Made by a program: the position numbers and the translations under genes
Part shown: in pieces, positions 58,906 through 64,000 of the stretch
How positions within the stretch are numbered: the first letter of the stretch is position 1
How the letters are laid out: every line of letters starts with the position of its first letter
The notes under the pieces: model-generated
Database searches by the model: none
Told to the model about the DNA's origin: nothing
Seen by the model: the letters and a program-made list of their open reading frames with translations, nothing else
Assembly (NCBI RefSeq): GCF_900107855.1
Contig: NZ_FNRJ01000001.1
Location: 186,001-250,000 of the forward strand
Length of the DNA stretch: 64,000 nucleotides
Reading direction: 5' to 3'
Origin: Marinobacterium iners DSM 11526
GTDB taxonomy: Bacteria; Pseudomonadota; Gammaproteobacteria; Pseudomonadales; Balneatricaceae

Positions 58906-60582
58906 TCATGCCCCTCCCTCCTTTTGCACACGATACGCGACCTGTCGTCTTGTAACGCCGAGCATTTTCGCTGCCTGAGTCAGATTACCGCCCGACTTTT
59001 CCACAGCCATGTGATAGATGCGATTCAGATGCGTTTCCATATCAACTGAACTGCCAATCAGTGACTCATAGAGGCCATCAAGACCGGCCTCTTCCAGTTT
59101 GTGCACCTGCCCGCCGGGACTGAGCCCCGCGCCGGAAATCGACAGCCCTGCCTTGCCCGGGAACAGATGCTCGATTTCGATCGGGCCGCCTTCTGGCGCG
59201 AGGAGGACCGCTCGCTCTATCAGATTTTCAAGTTCACGTATGTTGCCCAGCCATTTGTATTCAGTCATGGCTTGCATTGCGCCGTCCGTAATCCCACTGA
59301 TGGACTTGCCGTAGAGCGGCAGAAACTTGTCCAGCATGGCCTGAGCCAACAGCGGGATATCCGATTTTCGCTCACGCAACGGAGGTATGTTGACCGGGTA
59401 TGTCGCTATTCGATAGAAAAGATCCGCCCTGAAGGCACCATCCGCAATTGCCTTCTCCAGATTCACATTAGTTGCGGCAATGAGCCGAACATCCACCTTG
59501 CGTGTCTGGTTGTCACCCAACCGTTCAACTTCCCCACTTTGAAGCACACGCAGCAGTTTGACCTGCGCCGAGGGCGAAAGATCGCCAACCTCATCAAGAA
59601 AAAGGGTACCTCCATTTGCCCGCTCGAAACGTCCGGGCCGTGACTCCTGAGCGCCCGTGTAGGCGCCTCGGCGAACGCCAAACAGCTCGGCTTCAATCAA
59701 TTCATTTGGGATGGCTGCGCAGTTAATGGCTACAAATGGCTGCTCGGCACGGGCACTATTGTCATGCAACCATTTGGCAAAGACCTCCTTGCCCACGCCT
59801 GGTCCACCGAGAAGCAGCACATTGATCGGTCCACGACAGGCTTTTTGCAAAAGGTCGAACGCCTTTGCAAAACCGGGAGACTGGCCGACCAGATTCCCCC
59901 GATTCAGCGGCTCAAGTCTGGGCCTTGAGCCGCGCAACTGCTGCAGCTGCTCTTCAAGATCGCAGCCGGAGGTCGGCACCTGATCCATTCTGAACAGGTC
60001 AATGTAGCTGTCATCGTTCCACTCTTCCGCGGGTTTCCCGATGATCGTGCAGTGAGGATCCCCCTTACAGGCACATTCAACCTCTCGAAATACGATGAAC
60101 CTTCGGAAAAACGTACTGACATAACCTGAGGCATAACCGACCAGGGTCCAGCAGCCAACATCGTCGCCAACACCATACTTCTGGATATGCGCTTCAGCTT
60201 CCCAGGACCCTTCCATGCGGACATGTCCATCGAAGCTGCCTTTCTCCCAATCGATATCGGCCTGAGTGATTTCGGCCTTGACCTGCCCTTCGAAAGCATG
60301 AAGCTCGGGACCAATCTTGAATACATCATAGTCATCACCGGCCCCGTACAGCTGCATGGCAACCTGAGCATCAAGCTGACCGGCCTTGAACCCCATCCGA
60401 ATCAGGACCCCACGGGCACGTGCCTCGCTCATATTTGAGAACAGCTCGTCTCTCAAACTGCTCAAGGCTTGCGTATGCAGCAGCAACATCCGATTTTCAC
60501 ACAACCAGATGTGACCATTGTCGATATTGAATTTGAGTTTCGAGCGCAGATTGAAATGCTCGATCAATCTTTTCTCACTCAT
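58906..60582 (-). CDS. Sigma-54 activator of the XylR/DmpR family
   Basis: A 558-residue enhancer-binding protein predicted to sense an aromatic compound. The XylR_N/V4R sensor (residues about 1-200) contains His95 and Trp127 as candidate phenol contacts, and C144, E167, C170, C178 with the 23-3-8 spacing of the MopR zinc ligands. The AAA+ domain (about 228-470) has Walker A GGPGVGKE (259-266), GAYTGA (306-311) in place of GAFTGA, and Walker B GGTLFLDEVG (324-333). A Fis-type helix-turn-helix (GNLTQAAKMLGVTRRQVAYRV) ends the protein. The genes it controls are not evident in the window. Confidence 0.9.
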   Translation of the reverse strand: MSEKRLIEHFNLRSKLKFNIDNGHIWLCENRMLLLHTQALSSLRDELFSNMSEARARGVLIRMGFKAGQLDAQVAMQLYGAGDDYDVFKIGPELHAFEGQVKAEITQADIDWEKGSFDGHVRMEGSWEAEAHIQKYGVGDDVGCWTLVGYASGYVSTFFRRFIVFREVECACKGDPHCTIIGKPAEEWNDDSYIDLFRMDQVPTSGCDLEEQLQQLRGSRPRLEPLNRGNLVGQSPGFAKAFDLLQKACRGPINVLLLGGPGVGKEVFAKWLHDNSARAEQPFVAINCAAIPNELIEAELFGVRRGAYTGAQESRPGRFERANGGTLFLDEVGDLSPSAQVKLLRVLQSGEVERLGDNQTRKVDVRLIAATNVNLEKAIADGAFRADLFYRIATYPVNIPPLRERKSDIPLLAQAMLDKFLPLYGKSISGITDGAMQAMTEYKWLGNIRELENLIERAVLLAPEGGPIEIEHLFPGKAGLSISGAGLSPGGQVHKLEEAGLDGLYESLIGSSVDMETHLNRIYHMAVEKSGGNLTQAAKMLGVTRRQVAYRVQKEGGA

Positions 60583-60630
60583 GGACTATCCACTCAGGCC
60601 ACAGTTGCTGGTATTGAGGAAGACCCGGGC

Positions 60631-62127
60631 CTACGCCAGTGTCAATATAGCTTCACAGGCTTGTTTGACTTTCTGGTATGCCGGTCGGACCTGCTGCACC
60701 CCCAACTCTCTGGCCTGCAACAGTTCACCACGTTCGGCCAACTGAAAAATCACATCCCGGGACGAACGGTAATCCCTGATCGCTGTTCGCAATGCCGTTA
60801 TGAGCTGGTCTTTAAGCTGGGGGGCCGTGTTGGTGTGACAGGCACCGCTGATCCGATCCACTTGCATGTCGATAAAGCCATCGATTTGCCGAACGCGCCT
60901 GATAAATGGCACGACCTGATCAGAGGTTCGCGCATTCATGATCATGATGTTATTCAAACGTATCTCTTCAATTAAATCCATCAGGAGCGCATGATCACTT
61001 GCCGTCACATCCAGATCACTGGCCATATCCTTGATCGTCGTGAACTGCATCGTCAGCTGACGTATATCCTCATTACAGCTATTAACGAGCTGATCGAGGC
61101 GGTTGGACAACTGCTGACCCTCATGCGCCGACGTCGTCAACTGGCCCGTGATATGCAATTGAGCATCGGCACCACCCAGCATGCGCTCTGCTTCTTGCGA
61201 AGCGATGGCTGCATGCTCATCAATACTGTTCAATAGAGCCGATACCTCCTCCGCCACGCCATGCACCGTCTCTGTTGTCTCTGTAGCGACTGTCAGCTGT
61301 ACATCAAGCTTTTCAATGCCCGCTCCAATACTGTCAATGATCTGCCTGACATCCTGAGTGGAGCGTTCGGTACGCTCGGCGAGCTGGCGTACCTCATCAG
61401 CGACCACTGCAAAACCACGCCCGTTTTCACCTGCCCGCGCAGCTTCTATGGCAGCATTCAGTGCCAACAGATTGGTCTTGCCGGCAATTTCCTGAATGAT
61501 GCTTACGATCTCCCCTATACGTGCAACATCATTGCGTACCGTACCAAAATCACCGGAAACCCTTGTGATCACGTCCAGCATCGTTGCCGCATTTTCCGCC
61601 ATTTGACTGGCCGTGCCATTCCCCTGCTGTGCGCCGTCCTGTACCAAAGACGATACATCGACCAGCTCGGTGGCCTGTTGACTGATGTCTGATGCATGCC
61701 CCGCCACACGTTGAACAACAGTTGTTGTCTGCTCAGCCAGCAGCGCCTGACGATCAGCCGTCGCAACAATTTGTGTGAAGTTTGACACCAGACTGCCCGC
61801 CGCATTGGAAAGCGAACGGGTCAATTCGTTGATGCGTGCCGCTTTAGTGACCTTCTCAGCCAACACGTCATTGAGCTGAAGCAGCTGTTCAGCCGTGGAT
61901 CTGCGGCTCGCGTCTGTCTCGAAAAGAGCGCAAACCCGGTCAGCCGCGTTTACCAACCGCTTTTCCCGTGCCTCACTTGAAAGATGGTAGCCCACTGCCA
62001 GCAACAGGGCGAAACCGGTGAGTGCCTTCAATTGAAAACCACCGGCACTGTAAATAATACACACCAGCACCAGCACGAGCGCAGCCAATAAAAGGCGCTC
62101 TGATTTCAGCTTTGTTTTTATAGTCAT
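60631..62127 (-). CDS. Methyl-accepting chemotaxis protein with a C-terminal four-helix-like module
   Basis: A 498-residue chemoreceptor. Two adjacent hydrophobic segments (residues about 11-28 and 31-48) form a hairpin in the membrane with almost no periplasmic loop. The methyl-accepting signalling domain runs from about 90 to 370, with the hairpin tip [42 protein letters not shown] further 130 residues follow; 380-498 resemble the second half of a four-helix-bundle ligand-binding domain ([11 protein letters not shown]..., [40 protein letters not shown]). Sensing is thus expected in the cytoplasm. It sits between the transporter and the DmpR-type gene, 48 bases from the latter. Confidence 0.85.
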   Translation of the reverse strand: MTIKTKLKSERLLLAALVLVLVCIIYSAGGFQLKALTGFALLLAVGYHLSSEAREKRLVNAADRVCALFETDASRRSTAEQLLQLNDVLAEKVTKAARINELTRSLSNAAGSLVSNFTQIVATADRQALLAEQTTTVVQRVAGHASDISQQATELVDVSSLVQDGAQQGNGTASQMAENAATMLDVITRVSGDFGTVRNDVARIGEIVSIIQEIAGKTNLLALNAAIEAARAGENGRGFAVVADEVRQLAERTERSTQDVRQIIDSIGAGIEKLDVQLTVATETTETVHGVAEEVSALLNSIDEHAAIASQEAERMLGGADAQLHITGQLTTSAHEGQQLSNRLDQLVNSCNEDIRQLTMQFTTIKDMASDLDVTASDHALLMDLIEEIRLNNIMIMNARTSDQVVPFIRRVRQIDGFIDMQVDRISGACHTNTAPQLKDQLITALRTAIRDYRSSRDVIFQLAERGELLQARELGVQQVRPAYQKVKQACEAILTLA

Positions 62128-62181
62128 CAGAGATTACTCAAGAATAAAAGGACATCCCTGTCATGAAATCGCGTGTTTATG

Positions 62182-64000
62182 TCATGCTTTTTTTCTAAGC
62201 AAGAAGTACCCCAGAGAGGGCAGCAATATCAGTGCTCCGAGCATGTTCCAGATGAACATGAATGCCAGTAGGATACCCATGTCCGCCTGGAACTTGATGG
62301 GCGACAGCACCCAGGTAAAGACCGCCACACCCAGTGTAATGCCAGTCAACACAACCACTTTTCCGGTAAACAGCAGGGCCTGATAGTAAGCCTCTGACAA
62401 CGTTTTTCCTTCTTTCAGGCGCGCCATGGTCACTGTGAGAATATAGAGGGCATAATCGACCCCGATACCGACGCCCAATGCAATCACGGGCAGTGTTGCC
62501 ACCTTAACCCCAATATTCAGCCAAACCATCAGCGCCTGGCAGAGTATGGATGTCAACATCAAGGGCAGTACCGCACACACAACCGCACGCCAGGACCGGA
62601 AGGTAATGAAAGCAAGCAGGATAACGGCGGAATAGACCAGCACCAGCATTTGCACATTGGCCTTTTCCACCACGATATTGGTGGCGGCTTCGATACCGGC
62701 ATTGCCGGCGGCACTCAAAAAGCGGATCTTGTCACTGTTGTATTGGGCCGCGAAACGCTCCACTGTTTCGACGACGCTGTGCAACGTATCGGCTTTGTGG
62801 TCTTTAAGGTAGGCATAAACAGTCAGCAAATCACAGTTTTGATTAAACAGCTCACGCGGTGCCCGTGTGATAATGGCATTCAACATCCCCTGAGAACGCG
62901 GAATGCCATACCATTTAAGGCTGCCTTCATTCATGCCGACCTGCGCAATCTTGGCCAGTCCGGCAAGTGAACTGGTGGACTCCACGGCCGGCAACTGGGC
63001 CAGCTGACGCTCCAGAGCATCGACAGCCATCAGTGTGTCATAGTGCGCACACTCATACTGCCCCGTGCGCACCATTACAACATAGACGTCACTGCTGGCG
63101 GCGTAGTTGTCTACCATGAACCTGTTATCCAGGTTGTAACGCGAGTCCGCTCGCAGTTCCGGTGCTCCCTGACCGGTATCACCGATTCTAACCTTGGAGC
63201 TGACGACCAGCCCAACGCCACCCAGCGCAATAGAAAAGACCACAACAAGCGTCGCGTAACGTTTTTGGGTGAACAGGTCCAGCCATGCCCAGAATGGGTG
63301 TTTGCTATGTTCCGTATCGTTGAGATCGGCAATCTCAGCACGAATACTGCGTTCGGCAGCTTTTGCATTCACTCCAGTGTAAGACAGGAGCACAGGCAAC
63401 AGGATCAAATTGGTAAAAATCAACACCGCTACACCGATGCTGGCCGTCACTGCCAGATCCTGAATCACCGGAATATCAATGACCATCAGAACAGCGAAGC
63501 CAATCGCATCAGACAGCAAGGCTGTCAAACCGGCCAGAAAAAGGCGACGGAAGGTGTAACGCGCTGCCAGCAACTTGTGCACACCTCGACCAATATCCTG
63601 CATGATGCCGTTCATTTTCTGCGCGCCATGACTCATGCCGATGGCAAACACCAGAAAAGGAACGAGAATCGAGTAGGGATCCAGGTCGTAGCCCAGCAGG
63701 GGCAACAATCCCAGCAGCCAAACCACAGCCGTCAGCGAACTCAGCACGACCAACAACGTGCTGCGGAGGCAGCGGGTATAAAGATAAAGTACAAGCATCG
63801 CGATGGCGATCGTCAGGGCAAAGAACAGCAACACCTGCTTCAGCCCCTCGATCAGATCGCCCACGACCTTTGCAAATCCGGTGATATGGATGCGAACCTT
63901 GTTTGATTCGTACTTGCTTCTCAACTCTTCGAGCTGCTGCGAGAACGCATGGTAGTCAATGCGCTCTCCCGTTGATGCATCAGTTTCCTGCAGCGGCACC
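62182..64000 (-). CDS. RND/MMPL-family transporter, 5' end beyond the window
   Basis: The C-terminal 605 or so residues of a large RND-superfamily membrane protein. Visible are a first group of membrane segments (from LLFFALTIAIAMLVLYLY), motif-bearing helices with FLVFAIGMSHGAQKMNG, a periplasmic domain (about residues 270-430) and a second group with VIALGVGIGVDYALYILTV and GVAVFTWVLSPIKFQADMGILLAFMFIWNMLGALILLPSL. The duplicated layout and the G-x-D-Y-type motif fit the HAE3/MMPL exporter group, which moves lipids or hydrophobic compounds. The N-terminus lies beyond 64000. The substrate is unknown; proximity to a DmpR-type regulator hints at a hydrophobic or aromatic one. Confidence 0.8.
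   Translation of the reverse strand, partial: VPLQETDASTGERIDYHAFSQQLEELRSKYESNKVRIHITGFAKVVGDLIEGLKQVLLFFALTIAIAMLVLYLYTRCLRSTLLVVLSSLTAVVWLLGLLPLLGYDLDPYSILVPFLVFAIGMSHGAQKMNGIMQDIGRGVHKLLAARYTFRRLFLAGLTALLSDAIGFAVLMVIDIPVIQDLAVTASIGVAVLIFTNLILLPVLLSYTGVNAKAAERSIRAEIADLNDTEHSKHPFWAWLDLFTQKRYATLVVVFSIALGGVGLVVSSKVRIGDTGQGAPELRADSRYNLDNRFMVDNYAASSDVYVVMVRTGQYECAHYDTLMAVDALERQLAQLPAVESTSSLAGLAKIAQVGMNEGSLKWYGIPRSQGMLNAIITRAPRELFNQNCDLLTVYAYLKDHKADTLHSVVETVERFAAQYNSDKIRFLSAAGNAGIEAATNIVVEKANVQMLVLVYSAVILLAFITFRSWRAVVCAVLPLMLTSILCQALMVWLNIGVKVATLPVIALGVGIGVDYALYILTVTMARLKEGKTLSEAYYQALLFTGKVVVLTGITLGVAVFTWVLSPIKFQADMGILLAFMFIWNMLGALILLPSLGYFLLRKKA

Noticed and set aside
63043-63906. A 287-codon plus-strand frame antisense to the MMPL transporter
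   Set aside because: The transporter has clear membrane segments and motifs; the opposite frame is polar and low in complexity.

Overview
The window is a stretch of chromosome from a gammaproteobacterium close to the Pseudomonadales/Oceanospirillales (a Marinobacterium-like marine organism is my best guess; inferred from gene order and protein character, not searched). Support comes from the kdsD-kdsC-lptC-lptA-lptB-rpoN-hpf-ptsN-rapZ-ptsO cluster, the mlaFEDCB-ibaG-murA-hisG-hisD cluster on the opposite strand, the Pseudomonas-type amgK-murU pair, and an LptD with a Pseudomonas-like N-terminus. About 67 protein genes and one tRNA are supported. I see no IS element, integrase, phage gene or CRISPR array.

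Layout. 1-9.2 kb: AmpG permease, a small ORF behind a Fur-box-like palindrome, YajQ, ketopantoate reductase, PPK2, PduO-type cobalamin adenosyltransferase, an HDOD-GAF protein, ZapG, a Nif3-family protein and a DegS/AlgW-type protease. 9.2-15.8 kb (minus strand): hisD, hisG, murA, ibaG and the Mla phospholipid-transport genes. 15.9-24.7 kb (plus): Kdo synthesis, Lpt bridge genes, sigma-54, ribosome hibernation, the nitrogen PTS genes, MgtE and DarP. 24.7-32.9 kb (minus): YhdP, RNase G, Maf and mreDCB. 33-36.3 kb: gatCAB. 36.4-42.2 kb: a lipoprotein, gph, rpe, a DUF3530 protein, djlA, murU and amgK. 42.3-48.7 kb: lptD, surA, pdxA, rsmA, apaG. 48.7-51.8 kb: a DUF72 protein, a motAB-PilZ operon and an initiator tRNA-Met. 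Much of this is envelope biology: lipopolysaccharide synthesis and export, phospholipid traffic, peptidoglycan precursors and recycling, and cell shape.

After the tRNA (about 51.8-58.9 kb) the DNA becomes visibly more A+T-rich and holds one minus-strand operon: a carboxyltransferase-fold protein that looks like MdcD and MdcE fused, a MatB-type malonyl-CoA synthetase, a TRAP transporter (DctQ, DctM, DctP) and an FCD-type GntR regulator. I read it as a malonate uptake and catabolism operon in which the usual malonyl-CoA decarboxylase MatA is absent and a biotin-independent, carrier-protein-free decarboxylase has taken its place. This is the best candidate for an undescribed system. Two palindromes lie just upstream of its first gene.

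58.9-64 kb (minus): a DmpR/XylR-family sigma-54 activator with a conserved zinc-site pattern, a chemoreceptor that appears to carry its four-helix sensor module at the C-terminus, and the C-terminal part of an RND/MMPL transporter cut by the window edge. Other points worth attention are an apparent ATT start codon for mreC, a U1-U72 mismatch in the initiator tRNA and a triplicated W-x-C motif in LptD.
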